The position numbers and the translations under genes are program-made. The notes beneath the pieces were generated by a model. The model worked only from the letters and a program-made list of their open reading frames with translations, did no database searches and was not told the origin of the DNA. This document shows, piece after piece, positions 14,794 through 22,866 of a stretch of DNA of 28,337 nt; positions within the stretch are counted from its first letter, which is position 1, and the number at the start of each line of letters is the position of its first letter. The DNA is from G963666705 sp963666705 (lineage in GTDB: Bacteria; Pseudomonadota; Alphaproteobacteria; CADEGL01): NCBI GenBank assembly GCA_963666705.2, contig CAXXKO010000007.1, positions 1 through 28,337 on the forward strand. The letters are read 5' to 3'.

Positions 14794-16172
14794 CTAGGCA
14801 GTCTCGGGAAAGTCTATCGTGACCCTCAGCCCGGGCTGGTTGTCCTCCAAGCGCAGCGCGGCGCCATGGTGCTCGGCGACGACGGCGACGAGGCTCAATC
14901 CCAGGCCGCTGCCGGGCGCGTTGCGGCTCTCCTCCAGGCGCACGAAGCGCCCGAGGACGGCCGCGCGCTTATCGGCGGGGATGCCTGGCCCGGTATCGGT
15001 GACGGTGACGGCCGGCCGGCCATCGCGGAGAAGGGTTGCGAGGCCCACCTTGCCCCCCTCGGGCGCGTACTTGATGGCGTTGTCCAGGAGGTTGGCGATG
15101 GCCTGGGAGAGGAGGTGCCGGTCGGCGCGGATGGTGAGGCCGGGGGTGAGGTCGGTTTCGAGCTCGAGGCCCCGCTCCTCCGCGAGTGGCTGGTAGAGCT
15201 CGGCCGCGTCCGCCGCGAGGGTGGCGAGATCGACCGGTGCCGTATCGCCCGCACCGTGCCGGCCTCGATGCGGGCGATGCCGAGAAGCGCATTGAAGGTG
15301 GCCAGCACCCCGTCGACCTCGGTCACCGTATCGCGCAGGGCCTCGCGGTACGCCGCGGCGTCGGGCTGGCCGAGGAGCGTCACCTCCAGGCGGCTGCGCA
15401 GGCGGCTCAAGGGGCTGCGCAGGTCGTGGGCGACGTTGTCCGTCACCTGGCGCATGCCGGTCATCAGCTTCTCCAGGCGCTCGAGCATGGCATTGAGGTT
15501 GTCCGCGAGCTGGTCGAACTCGTCGCCGCGGCCGGTCAAGGGGATGCGGCGGTCGAGCGCCCCGCCGAGGATCTCTCGGCTGGTGCGGTTGACGGCCTCG
15601 AGCCGGCCGAGGACACGCCGGCCCATGAGGAGCCCGCCGAGCAGCCCGACCAGGATCGTGATCAGGAGGGCGACCGCCATGGCGCCCGTCATGATGCGCC
15701 CGAAGCGGTTGCGCTCGGTCATGTCGTGCCCGACCAGGAGGTGGTAGCCGCCCTCGAGCCGGATGAGGCGGGCGCGGGCCGAATGCTCGCCGTCCGCGCC
15801 CACGCCGGGCTCTCGGATCGGGAAGTCGACCCAGCCCCCGGCATTCGGCTCCTCGCTCGGCCAGCCGCTCAGGTTCCCGGCCAGGCCGACGAGGCGCGGG
15901 TCGGTGATCAGGTAGAGCTGGGACCGGCCGCGATAACTGGCCCCGCGCCGGTCCACCTCGGCCACGAGGACGGGCAGGCCGCCGAGGCGGTATTGGCGGG
16001 CCAGCTCCTCCGTCTCGGCGTTGATGGCCTCGACGATGCCGCGGTCCATCAGGCTCGTCGTGGCCCAGTAGATGAAGGCGAGGATGGCGAAGCCCGAGGC
16101 CGCGAATACCAGGGTATAGGCGACCGCCAGCCTGAAGGTCGAGGTGCGGAGGAGGCGCGTGCGAAGCTGCAT
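14794..16172 (-). pseudogene. HAMP-domain sensor histidine kinase, frameshifted
   Basis: Start ATG at 16172 (MQLRTRLLRTSTFRL). It has a TM helix at about 14-36, a periplasmic sensor region, a second TM at about 160-183, HAMP to about 235 and a HisKA box VTDNVAHDLRSPLSRL with His249. After IEAGTVRA the frame is lost near 15241-15250. Reading one frame over restores DTAPVDLATL, then LLDNAIKYAP (N box), TDTGPGIP (G1) and GSGLGLSLVAVVAEHHGA (G2), ending at 14794. One base is missing (or two are extra). As written, the product would lack the ATP-binding domain. Either a genuine mutation or a sequencing/assembly error could explain it. It is the partner of the OmpR-type regulator at 16699-17376, on the same strand but separated by a repeat array. 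Confidence 0.85.
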
Positions 16173-16190
16173 GAGATGGCGGGGGCCCTT

Positions 16191-16655
16191 CACCCTTCGA
16201 CAGGCTCAGGGTGAGGTTCGGTGCTTGTGATAGCCACGGTCCTCACGCCGAGCCTCTCGAAGCATGAGCTTCAGGGCGAGGTTCGGTGCTTGTGATAGGC
16301 ACGGTCCTCACGCCGAGCCTCTCGAAGCATGAGCTTCAGGGTGAGGTTCGGTGCTTGTTGTAGCCACGGTCCTCACGCCGAGCCTCTCGAAGCATGAGCT
16401 TCAGGGCGAGGTTCGGTGCTTGTTATAGGCACGGTCCTCACGCCGAGCCTCTCGAAGCATGAGCTTCAGGGCGAGGTTCGGCGCTTGTGATAGGCACGGT
16501 CCTCACGCCGAGCCTGTCGAAGCATGAGCTTCAGGGTGAGGTTCGGTGCTTGTTATAGCCACGGTCCTCACGCCGAGCCTGTCGAAGCATGAGCTTCAGG
16601 GCGAGGTTCGGCGCTTGTTATAGCCACGGTCCTGATGCTGAGCCTGTCGAAGCAG
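16191..16655. repeat. 65-bp tandem repeat array, about seven copies
   Basis: Unit starts are at 16241, 16306, 16371, 16436, 16501, 16566 and 16631, each 65 bp apart; the last is partial, and a 50-bp related partial copy lies at 16191-16240. Each unit carries CTCGAAGC or GTCGAAGC, GAGCTTCAGGG and GAGGTTCGG, relatives of the dispersed CTTCGACAGGCTCAGGG repeat found in many proteobacteria. GTGAGG pairs with CCTCAC and GTGC with GCAC inside each repeat junction, so the RNA can form a row of hairpins. Variants (CTC versus GTC, GTGA versus TTAT) sort along the array, showing stepwise duplication. It fills the gap between the regulator and kinase genes. Confidence 0.95.
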
Positions 16656-16698
16656 GAGTGCCACCGATGCAACCATCGGTCCGGTTTTCGCTCATGGG

Positions 16699-17376
16699 CT
16701 AGTCCGCCGCGCGGAGGCAATATCCGGCGCCGCGCACGGTGTGGATCAAGGGCGCGTCGCCGTTGCGATCGAGCTTCTGGCGCAGGCGGCTGATATGGAC
16801 GTCGATGACGTTGGTCTGGGGGTCGAAATGGTAGTCCCAGACGTTCTCGAGCAGCATGGTCCGGGTCACCACCTGGCCCGAGTGGCGCAGGAGGTATTCG
16901 AGCAGGCGGTACTCCCGGGGCTGGAGCGTTATCTCGCGGCCGCCGCGCCGCGCGGTGCGGGCCAACAGGTCCATCTCGAGATCGGCATGTGCGAGCTTGG
17001 TCTCCGCCGGCGCGCCGTCCCGCCGGCGCAACAGCGCCTCGATGCGCGCCAGCAGCTCGGCGAAGGCATAGGGCTTGGTCAGGTAGTCGTCGCCCCCGGC
17101 GCGCAGGCCCCGCACCCGGTCATCGACCTCGCCGAGCGCGCTCAGGATGAGGACGGGTATCGCCAGACCCGATTTGCGCAGCGCCTCGATCACGGCGAGG
17201 CCGTCGAGCTTGGGCAGCATGCGGTCGACGATGAGAAGGTCGAAATCCTCCGACGTGGCCATGTAGAGGCCGTCCATGCCGTCGCTCGCGTGCTCGACCA
17301 GGTAGCCGCTCTCACGCAGGCCCTTGGCGAGGTAGGCCGCGGCTTCGGCGTCGTCTTCCATGACCAGGATACGCAT
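16699..17376 (-). CDS. OmpR/PhoB-family response regulator
   Basis: A 225-residue two-domain regulator. In the receiver (1-115), the acidic pair is Glu8-Asp9 (MEDD), the phospho-acceptor Asp51 is in LIVDRMLP, and Lys101 is in YLTKPYAF. The winged-helix domain (about 128-222) includes LQPREYRLLEYLLRHSGQVV and IDVHISRLRQKLD. The start at 17376 (MRILVMEDD) was chosen by domain fit; the longer open frame has no family similarity. It lies between a Do-family protease and the broken sensor kinase, a gene order seen in alphaproteobacteria, suggesting envelope-stress control. A 20-bp palindrome 42-61 bp upstream may be its operator. With the kinase frameshifted it may be driven by another donor or be silent. 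Confidence 0.95.
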   Translation of the reverse strand: MRILVMEDDAEAAAYLAKGLRESGYLVEHASDGMDGLYMATSEDFDLLIVDRMLPKLDGLAVIEALRKSGLAIPVLILSALGEVDDRVRGLRAGGDDYLTKPYAFAELLARIEALLRRRDGAPAETKLAHADLEMDLLARTARRGGREITLQPREYRLLEYLLRHSGQVVTRTMLLENVWDYHFDPQTNVIDVHISRLRQKLDRNGDAPLIHTVRGAGYCLRAAD

Positions 17377-17417
17377 GTCGAACAGCATAGCGCACAAAGC
17401 CCTCGAGCGTTTAGCCT

Positions 17418-17437
17418 GGATGGGGCATGCCCCATCC
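17418..17437. promoter_or_regulatory. Perfect 20-bp palindrome upstream of the response regulator
   Basis: GGATGGGGCATGCCCCATCC is fully self-complementary and ends 42 bp before the regulator's start codon on the coding strand. It could be an operator for a dimeric regulator or a small RNA hairpin in the leader. No match to a named site is claimed. Confidence 0.45.
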
Positions 17438-17509
17438 GGCGCGGTCAAAGGAAACCCGCCGGCGGTCTTGGGGGCACATCGACCACCGGCGGGTGAAGAC
17501 CGAGAGCGG

Positions 17510-17539
17510 GGCCGGGGCGCCGTGGGAGGCGCCCCGGCC
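17510..17539 (-). terminator. Strong GC hairpin after the Do-protease gene
   Basis: GGCCGGGGCGCC and GGCGCCCCGGCC form a near-perfect 12-bp stem with a short loop, starting a few bases after the protease stop. There is no T-run, so it may be a pause, rho-assisted or mRNA-stabilising hairpin. A second 9-bp stem (ACCCGCCGG/CCGGCGGGT) follows at about 17454-17493. Together they suggest partial separation of protease and regulator transcription. Confidence 0.55.
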
Positions 17540-17545
17540 TTGGAC

Positions 17546-19096
17546 TTACGACAAGTGCGCGTCCATTGCGACATAGCGGTCCCGCCCATCACGATTGATG
17601 AGGAACAGAACCGTCTCCCGCTCCGCCTCCCGAGCCTCCTTCAGGGTGGCGACCAGCTCCTCGGGAGAGGTCACCAACGTCTTGCCGAGCTTCACGATCA
17701 CGTCACCCGGGCGCAGGCCCTTCTCGGCGGCGATGCTGCCGGACTCGACCGCGACGACGATCACGCCGCCGATCTCCTCCTCCACCTCGTAATAGGCGCG
17801 GGCCTCGGCCGTCATCGGGGCGATGGTGAGCCCGAGCGAGAACTCGGACTCGTCGGCCTCCTCGGCCGCGCCTTCCTCGTCCTCGGCGTCGTCCTCGTCT
17901 TCGCCCAGGATGCCGATCGCAACCTCGAGCGCCATGCTTCCGCCATCGCGCCAGATGTCGGCCGAGACCGTCTCGCCGGCCGCCATGTCGGCAACCATGC
18001 GGGGCAGGTCGCGCATCTCGGTGACCTCGCGGCCATCGAAGCCGACGATGACATCGCCCTGGGCCAGGCCGGCCATTGCGGCGGGGCTGTCCTCCTCCAC
18101 GTCGACCACCAGCGCGCCGACGGCCAGCTCCATGCCAAGGCTCTTCGCGATGTCGTCGGTCACGGTCTGGATGTGGACGCCGAGCCAGCCACGGCGGACC
18201 TCGCCGAAGTCCTCGATCTGCGTCACGACGGGCTTGACCAGGCTGGCGGGGATGGCGAAGCCGATGCCGACGCTGCCGCCGTTGGGCGAGAAGATGGCGG
18301 AGTTGACGCCGATCACCTCACCATTGACGTTGAACAGCGGGCCGCCAGAGTTGCCGCGGTTGATGGGCGCGTCGACCTGCAGGTAATCGTCGAACGGGCC
18401 GGCGCCCAGGTCGCGGCCTCGGGCCGAGACGATGCCGGCGGTGACGGTGCCGCCGAGGCCGAAGGGATTGCCGACGGCGATGACCAAGTCGCCGATACGC
18501 GTCTCGTCCTCCTCGCCGAAGGAGACGAAGGGGAGCGGCCGGTCGGCCGCGATCTTGAGCAGGGCGAGGTCGGTCTTCTCGTCGGTGCCGATCACCTCCG
18601 CTTCGTACCGCCGGCCGTCGCTGAGCGTCACTTCGATGGTCTCGGCGTCGTCAATGACGTGGTCATTGGTGACGATGAAGCCGTCCGGGTCGATGATGAA
18701 GCCCGAGCCGACACCCGACATGCGCTCCGGCCGGTCGCGCTCGGGCGACTCCATATGCTGGTTCCAGAAGCGCTTGTAGAACTCACCGAACGGGCCGTCT
18801 TGCGGGAAGTTACGCATGTCGGGCCCGCGCTCGGGATCGTAGCTCGACGCGTGGTAGAGCTGCGTGGTCGAGACGTTGACCACCGCCGGCGAGACCCGCT
18901 CGACGAGGTCGGCGAAACCGACCATGGCCGCCGTGGATTCGAGCATCGCGCGATTGGACAGGGATTCGGTCTCCGTCGTCCCGGCGACGGCGACGGCCAC
19001 CGAGACTGGCAACGCCACGACGAGGGCGCCGGCCAGCAGGCGAAGGCCCCGCATGCGCCGTGCGCCGGAATTGGAGGAATTCATCGAAACGGACAT
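17546..19096 (-). CDS. degP: Do-family periplasmic serine protease (DegP/DegQ/HtrA)
   Basis: A 516-residue secreted protease/chaperone. Arg-rich start, then LRLLAGALVVALPVSVAVAV is a signal peptide or anchor (about 18-38). The trypsin-like domain carries His146 (TNDHVID), Asp176 (KTDLALL) and Ser250 (NRGNSGGP). PDZ1 begins at RRGWLGVHIQ and includes VDVEEDSPAAMAGLAQGDVI. A very acidic linker (GEDEDDAEDEEGAAEEADES) follows, then PDZ2 with GSIAAEKGLRPGDVIVKLG. It degrades or refolds misfolded envelope proteins. The start at 19096 has GGGAG about ten bases upstream; 19084 is an alternative and the longer frame to 19195 lacks support. The adjacent two-component genes probably respond to envelope stress. 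Confidence 0.95.
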   Translation of the reverse strand: MSVSMNSSNSGARRMRGLRLLAGALVVALPVSVAVAVAGTTETESLSNRAMLESTAAMVGFADLVERVSPAVVNVSTTQLYHASSYDPERGPDMRNFPQDGPFGEFYKRFWNQHMESPERDRPERMSGVGSGFIIDPDGFIVTNDHVIDDAETIEVTLSDGRRYEAEVIGTDEKTDLALLKIAADRPLPFVSFGEEDETRIGDLVIAVGNPFGLGGTVTAGIVSARGRDLGAGPFDDYLQVDAPINRGNSGGPLFNVNGEVIGVNSAIFSPNGGSVGIGFAIPASLVKPVVTQIEDFGEVRRGWLGVHIQTVTDDIAKSLGMELAVGALVVDVEEDSPAAMAGLAQGDVIVGFDGREVTEMRDLPRMVADMAAGETVSADIWRDGGSMALEVAIGILGEDEDDAEDEEGAAEEADESEFSLGLTIAPMTAEARAYYEVEEEIGGVIVVAVESGSIAAEKGLRPGDVIVKLGKTLVTSPEELVATLKEAREAERETVLFLINRDGRDRYVAMDAHLS

Positions 19097-19318
19097 CGTC
19101 CATGACTCCCACTGTTGAACGAAGCCGGCCCACATCAGGCGCGGCCTAGGATCATTTCTGCGCTCAAGCGCCTTACGGCGTGCTTGCGCGAACATTAATT
19201 TTTGGCAATGTGTGGAGGCTGGCGACGCGCCGCGAGAGGCGAGGCGACGAGCAGGCCCAACTGGGTCGTCCCGCTCTCTTTCCCCCGTGTCGTCCTCGAG
19301 TGATGCGGCGCGTGCCGC

Positions 19319-19948
19319 TCAGGCCGGAACCTTCATGCCGCGCGCGACCGCCGGGCGGGCCGAGACGGTGTCGTACCAGCACCAGAGCGCCCGCCTGTCG
19401 CCGATGTCCAAATCGATGTCCGGGCGCTCGAAGCGCTCGACCCAGGTGTAGTTGGCCAGATCGGCGACCGAGTAGCCGGCGCCCGCGAGATAGGCGCTCT
19501 CTCCCAGCCGGTCATCGAGCACGTCGTAGAGGCGGCCGACCTCCTTGCCGTAGCGTGCGACGGCGTAGGGGATGCGCTCCTTGGCGTGGCTGTGGAAGTG
19601 GTGGTACTGGCCGAACATGGGGCCGATATTGGCCATCTGGAACATGAGCCACTGGATCGTCACGCTGCGCCCGCGCGGCTCGGCGGGCAGCAGCGGGCTC
19701 CCCGCCTTCTCGGCCAGGTAGATGAGGATGGCGCCCGATTCGAACACGGCGAAGGGCGCGCCGCCAGGGCCGTCCGGGTCGAGGATGGCGGGAATCTTGG
19801 AATTGGGGTTGAGGGCCTTGAACGCGGGCGTGAACTGCTCGGCGTCGAAGAGGCCGACAACATGCACGTGATAGTCGAGGCCCAGTTCCTCGAGCATGAT
19901 CGAGGCCTTGCGGCCGTTGGGCGTGCCGTGGGTGTAGAGCTCGATCAT
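19319..19948 (-). CDS. Glutathione S-transferase, nu-class-like (YfcG/YghU type)
   Basis: A 209-residue GST. The thioredoxin-fold N domain opens with YTHGTPNGRKASIMLEEL; the TPNGRK motif (Thr9, Asn11) is the signature of YfcG/YghU-like nu-class enzymes, which act as disulfide-bond oxidoreductases using bound GSH or GSSG. NPNSKIPAILDPDG and FESGAILIYLAEK complete the GSH site; the helical C domain includes QWLMFQMANIGPMFGQYHHF and YSVADLANYTWVERF. The ATG at 19948 follows AGGAAG and lies 13 bp after the rhodanese stop, so it is the third gene of a thiol-metabolism operon. The substrate is unknown; glutathione disulfide, persulfide or organosulfur peroxides are possible from context. Confidence 0.93.
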   Translation of the reverse strand: MIELYTHGTPNGRKASIMLEELGLDYHVHVVGLFDAEQFTPAFKALNPNSKIPAILDPDGPGGAPFAVFESGAILIYLAEKAGSPLLPAEPRGRSVTIQWLMFQMANIGPMFGQYHHFHSHAKERIPYAVARYGKEVGRLYDVLDDRLGESAYLAGAGYSVADLANYTWVERFERPDIDLDIGDRRALWCWYDTVSARPAVARGMKVPA

Positions 19949-19961
19949 CGCCGCTTTCTTC

Positions 19962-21563
19962 CTATTCGCCGCCCGCCGCCTCGGGGAAGAGGCGGAAACG
20001 GGCGCAGCCGTCGCGCTTCACGGCCGGGACGAGGGCCGTCTCCCAGGCGAGGTAGTCGCGCATGCGCTGCTCTTGCCCGGCCTCGTGGTCGTAGGGCTTG
20101 AGCCAGGCATCGTCGTCCTCGGTGGCCATGTTCTCGGGCCCTTGCGCGAGCGCCAGGCCCGCCGCCCGCCAGGCAGCGGTGCCGCCGTCCAACGCCGCCA
20201 CGGGCCGGCTGGTGAGGGCCGCCGCCTCGGCCGCCGCGAATCGCGCCAGCACCCCGTCATCGGAGGTGAAGACGAGGCGCTCCGCGGCCGGCAGCTTCGC
20301 TAACGCCGCCGCGAGCCGGGCGCGCACCGCGAACCAGGCGCCGGGGATGTGGCCCGCGCGGTAGGCGCGGCTCGACCCCACATCCACCACCACCGCCCCG
20401 CCGGCCTCGAAGTCCCGGGCCGTGACCAGGGCAGTCTCCGCCGCGTCCAGCCCGGGGATGGGGGCCTGGCGCGGCCCGGTCTCGAGCGGGCCGGATTCGA
20501 GCGCGCCCTCGACCACCGCGACCTCGGGCCAGCCCATCTGGATGAGCCAGGAGGCCGTCATGGCCGCGCGCACGCCGGTATCGTCGATGAGGGCGATGCG
20601 CGAGCGGAGGGCGCCAACAGTGGCCTCCGTCTCCTGCACGAGCTGGCCGCCGGGCACATGGAAGGAGCCGGCGAGGTGTCCCGCCTCGAACTCCGCCGCC
20701 TCGCGCACGTCGATGGTGTAGAGGGACCGCTCGTCCGCCTCCGCCCGCCAGGCGTCGAGGCCCGCCATGTCCATGACCGGCACGCCGAAGCGCGCCCGGA
20801 TCCGCGCCGCCGCCGCCCGGGCCTTGGCCAGGCCGTCGTCGCTGAGGGCGCCGTAGCGCCGCGATTCGCCGCGCGCCAGCTCCAAGCCCGCCAGGTGCCA
20901 GCCCATGGTACCGTTCTCCAGGGCCACGACCGGGTTGGGGATGCCGGCATTGATGAGCGACTGGGCGCCGATGATGCTGCGCGTCCGGCCGGCGCAATTG
21001 ACCACCACCAGGGTCGCGGGCGAGGGTGCGAGGTCGTGGGCGCGGTAGACCAGCTCCGCGCCCGGGCAGTCGATGCCGCCGGGGATGCTCATGACCCGGA
21101 ACTCAGCCATGGGCCGACTGTCGAGGACCACCAGATCCGCCCCCGCCGCCTGCCTGGCGTGAAGCTCGCGAGCCGTGATCCGGGGGGTGCCGTAATGGTG
21201 CTCGACGAGCTCGCCGAATGCCTTGCTCGGCACGTGGACGCCGCTGAAGAGCTCGCGGCCCGCCGCGGCCCAACCGGCGCAGCCGCCTTCGAGGATGGCG
21301 AGGTCGGTATAGCCGAGCTCGGCCAGGCGCCGGGCCGCGCGCGCCGCCAGCGCGCCCCCGTCGCCATCACAGAGCACGATGCGCACGCCAACGCGCGGCA
21401 GCATGTCGGCGACGCGAAGCTCGAGCCGGCTCAAGGGCAGGGAGCTTGCGAACAGGAGATGGCCGCCCGCATGCGACCCTTCCTCGCGTATGTCGAGGAG
21501 GGCCAGCTCCCCCTCGTCGAGGAGCATGGCCTCGAGCGCGGCGGGGCCGACGCGCCGTATCAT
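19962..21563 (-). CDS. Four-domain rhodanese protein (two intact active sites)
   Basis: A 533-residue protein made of four rhodanese modules. Domain 1 (about 1-105) has a Cys at 65 in VLCDGDGG, a non-standard loop. Domain 2 (about 125-235) has the canonical loop VNCAGRTRS with Cys190. Domain 3 (about 265-370) has ALIDDTGVRA and domain 4 (about 385-490) VFTSDDGVLAR, both without Cys and so probably structural. Rhodaneses move sulfane sulfur between donors and acceptors such as sulfite, cyanide or GSH. The start ATG at 21563 overlaps the stop of the dioxygenase gene (ATGA); the frame extends upstream only as a shadow. Its position between a thiol dioxygenase and a GST suggests that it processes the dioxygenase's sulfur product. 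Confidence 0.9.
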   Translation of the reverse strand: MIRRVGPAALEAMLLDEGELALLDIREEGSHAGGHLLFASSLPLSRLELRVADMLPRVGVRIVLCDGDGGALAARAARRLAELGYTDLAILEGGCAGWAAAGRELFSGVHVPSKAFGELVEHHYGTPRITARELHARQAAGADLVVLDSRPMAEFRVMSIPGGIDCPGAELVYRAHDLAPSPATLVVVNCAGRTRSIIGAQSLINAGIPNPVVALENGTMGWHLAGLELARGESRRYGALSDDGLAKARAAAARIRARFGVPVMDMAGLDAWRAEADERSLYTIDVREAAEFEAGHLAGSFHVPGGQLVQETEATVGALRSRIALIDDTGVRAAMTASWLIQMGWPEVAVVEGALESGPLETGPRQAPIPGLDAAETALVTARDFEAGGAVVVDVGSSRAYRAGHIPGAWFAVRARLAAALAKLPAAERLVFTSDDGVLARFAAAEAAALTSRPVAALDGGTAAWRAAGLALAQGPENMATEDDDAWLKPYDHEAGQEQRMRDYLAWETALVPAVKRDGCARFRLFPEAAGGE

Positions 21564-22150
21564 TTGGCGATGTTGGTGGCGGGGAAGTGGGCGTAGGTGC
21601 CCTGATCCATGTCGTAGGCGACGCGCCCATCCAGGCGGTCGAGGGCCAGGCCGTACATGTGGAGCATCATCGCCTTGCCCGTATCCTCCAGGCGCACGCT
21701 GTGGATGTCGTCGGGCATCAGGCAGACGCCGGTGCCGGGCTCGACCATGAAGTCGCCCGCCTCCCGCACCGCGCCCCGGCCGGTGACCGAGCCGTCGTCG
21801 ACGCGCTGGTAGAAGATGTTGTGCTCCCGCCCGGCGACGCCGGCGATGACGGCCCAGGTGGTGTGGTCGTGGGGCGGCGTGCGCTTGCCCGCCTGGCCCA
21901 CCGACATATAGAGGGCGAAGCGGCCGTCGCTGTCCTCCTGGAGAAGGTGGATCCGCGAGCCGCCGCCATCGGCGAGCGGGAAGCCGGCGGATGGGAACAG
22001 CGCCTTGCGGGCGCCGAGCGCGATCAGCTCGGCCCGGATGGCTTCGAGCGCCGCGCGGCTCACGCCCCGCCCGGCCACAATGGCGCGGATTCTCTCGATC
22101 GATGCCGCGACCGCTTCCTTGCGCGCCGCGGCCATACCGGACTCGGACAT
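21560..22150 (-). CDS. Cysteine dioxygenase-like cupin (thiol dioxygenase)
   Basis: A 196-residue cupin. The iron-binding three-His set is visible: His94 and His96 in PPHDHTTW and His150 in PDDIHSV. The fold markers MSVGQAGKRTPPHDH and GREHNIFYQRVDDGS fit the bacterial cysteine dioxygenase/3-mercaptopropionate dioxygenase family. There is no Cys beside the HxH, so the mammalian Cys-Tyr crosslink is absent, as in many bacterial members. It oxidises a small thiol to a sulfinate. The ATG at 22150 follows GGGAGCTGGGG; the longer frame to 22186 is less likely. It is the first gene of the operon with rhodanese and GST, downstream of an AT-rich control region. Whether the thiol is cysteine or mercaptopropionate cannot be told. 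Confidence 0.87.
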   Translation of the reverse strand: MSESGMAAARKEAVAASIERIRAIVAGRGVSRAALEAIRAELIALGARKALFPSAGFPLADGGGSRIHLLQEDSDGRFALYMSVGQAGKRTPPHDHTTWAVIAGVAGREHNIFYQRVDDGSVTGRGAVREAGDFMVEPGTGVCLMPDDIHSVRLEDTGKAMMLHMYGLALDRLDGRVAYDMDQGTYAHFPATNIAK

Positions 22151-22230
22151 CCCCAGCTCCCATCTCGCCGGTCCCTGGGCGCCCATTCTAGCGGATCGGC
22201 GCCGGCGGCCGATAGGCCCGCCGGGCTGCC

Positions 22231-22340
22231 AATATGTTAAGATATGTCAGGGTGGGGGCAGGTAAAAGTAAATGAAATCAATTATTTGATAATAACGGCC
22301 TCGAACCTTGACAAATCTTGACATTTCTTGATTTCCCGAG
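22231..22340 (-). promoter_or_regulatory. AT-rich control region of the thiol operon with CTTGA repeats
   Basis: The region 22151-22430 has no gene. It contains CTTGACAAAT, CTTGACATTT and CTTGATTTCC in direct succession: CTTGA at 22307, 22317 and 22327, exactly one helical turn apart. An ATCAA-TTAT-TTGAT palindrome lies at 22277-22290 and ATATGTTAAGATATG at 22232-22246. On the coding strand the repeats read TCAAG every 10 bp and lie upstream of an AT-rich stretch that could hold the -10. This looks like an activator or repressor array; the regulator is not identified. Confidence 0.5.
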
Positions 22341-22430
22341 GCTCCACCGAGCGCGGCCGGCCGGGGCGAATGCACGTAATATGGGCACGAGCTCCTATTT
22401 CGTCAAGGCCCCGCTTCCGGCCACGGTCCC

Positions 22431-22850
22431 TTACCGAGCGCCGGTGTGACCCCTCGCGAGAGCGCGGCGGATGAAGGTTTCGAGGACGCGAAGCGGGACG
22501 GGCTTGTCCACCACGGCGAAGATGTCGAGCTGCGCGGCACCGGCCTCGTAGACCTTATCGGGCTCTCCGGACATGAGGATGATGATTGGTTTGACATCGC
22601 CGGCCATGGCTTGGCGCGTGACTTCGATGCCATCGACCGTGGGCATGTTGACGTCCATGACGACGACCTTGGGGGAATCGCGTTGGATGGCGCTGATGGC
22701 GGCTGGGCCGCTCGTTTCCATGGTCACGGCGATGCCGCGCTTGTCGAGGAAGCCGGCGATCTGGCGCGCCTGTTCGGGGTCATCGTCCACGACCAGGACG
22801 TCGGGCCCCTCGATGATGCGGAGTTGGCCCCTGCCGCTGTGAGAGGACAT
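22431..22850 (-). CDS. Stand-alone receiver domain response regulator
   Basis: A 139-residue single-domain CheY-like protein. The acidic pocket is VVDDDPEQ, the phospho-acceptor is the Asp of VVMDVNMPTVDG, ILMSGE supplies the Ser of the Thr/Ser switch, and VDKPVPL the conserved Lys. No DNA-binding domain follows, so output must go through protein contact, for example a second kinase, a phosphotransferase or a diguanylate enzyme. It starts 16 bp after the stop of the multi-PAS kinase and AGGAAAGGG precedes the ATG, so it is co-transcribed and is the obvious phosphate acceptor. Confidence 0.93.
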   Translation of the reverse strand: MSSHSGRGQLRIIEGPDVLVVDDDPEQARQIAGFLDKRGIAVTMETSGPAAISAIQRDSPKVVVMDVNMPTVDGIEVTRQAMAGDVKPIIILMSGEPDKVYEAGAAQLDIFAVVDKPVPLRVLETFIRRALARGHTGAR

Positions 22851-22866
22851 GATGGGTTTCCCTTTC

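Noticed and set aside
16191..16655. CRISPR array
   Set aside because: The units abut with no unique spacers; the whole 65 bp repeats, so this is a tandem repeat.
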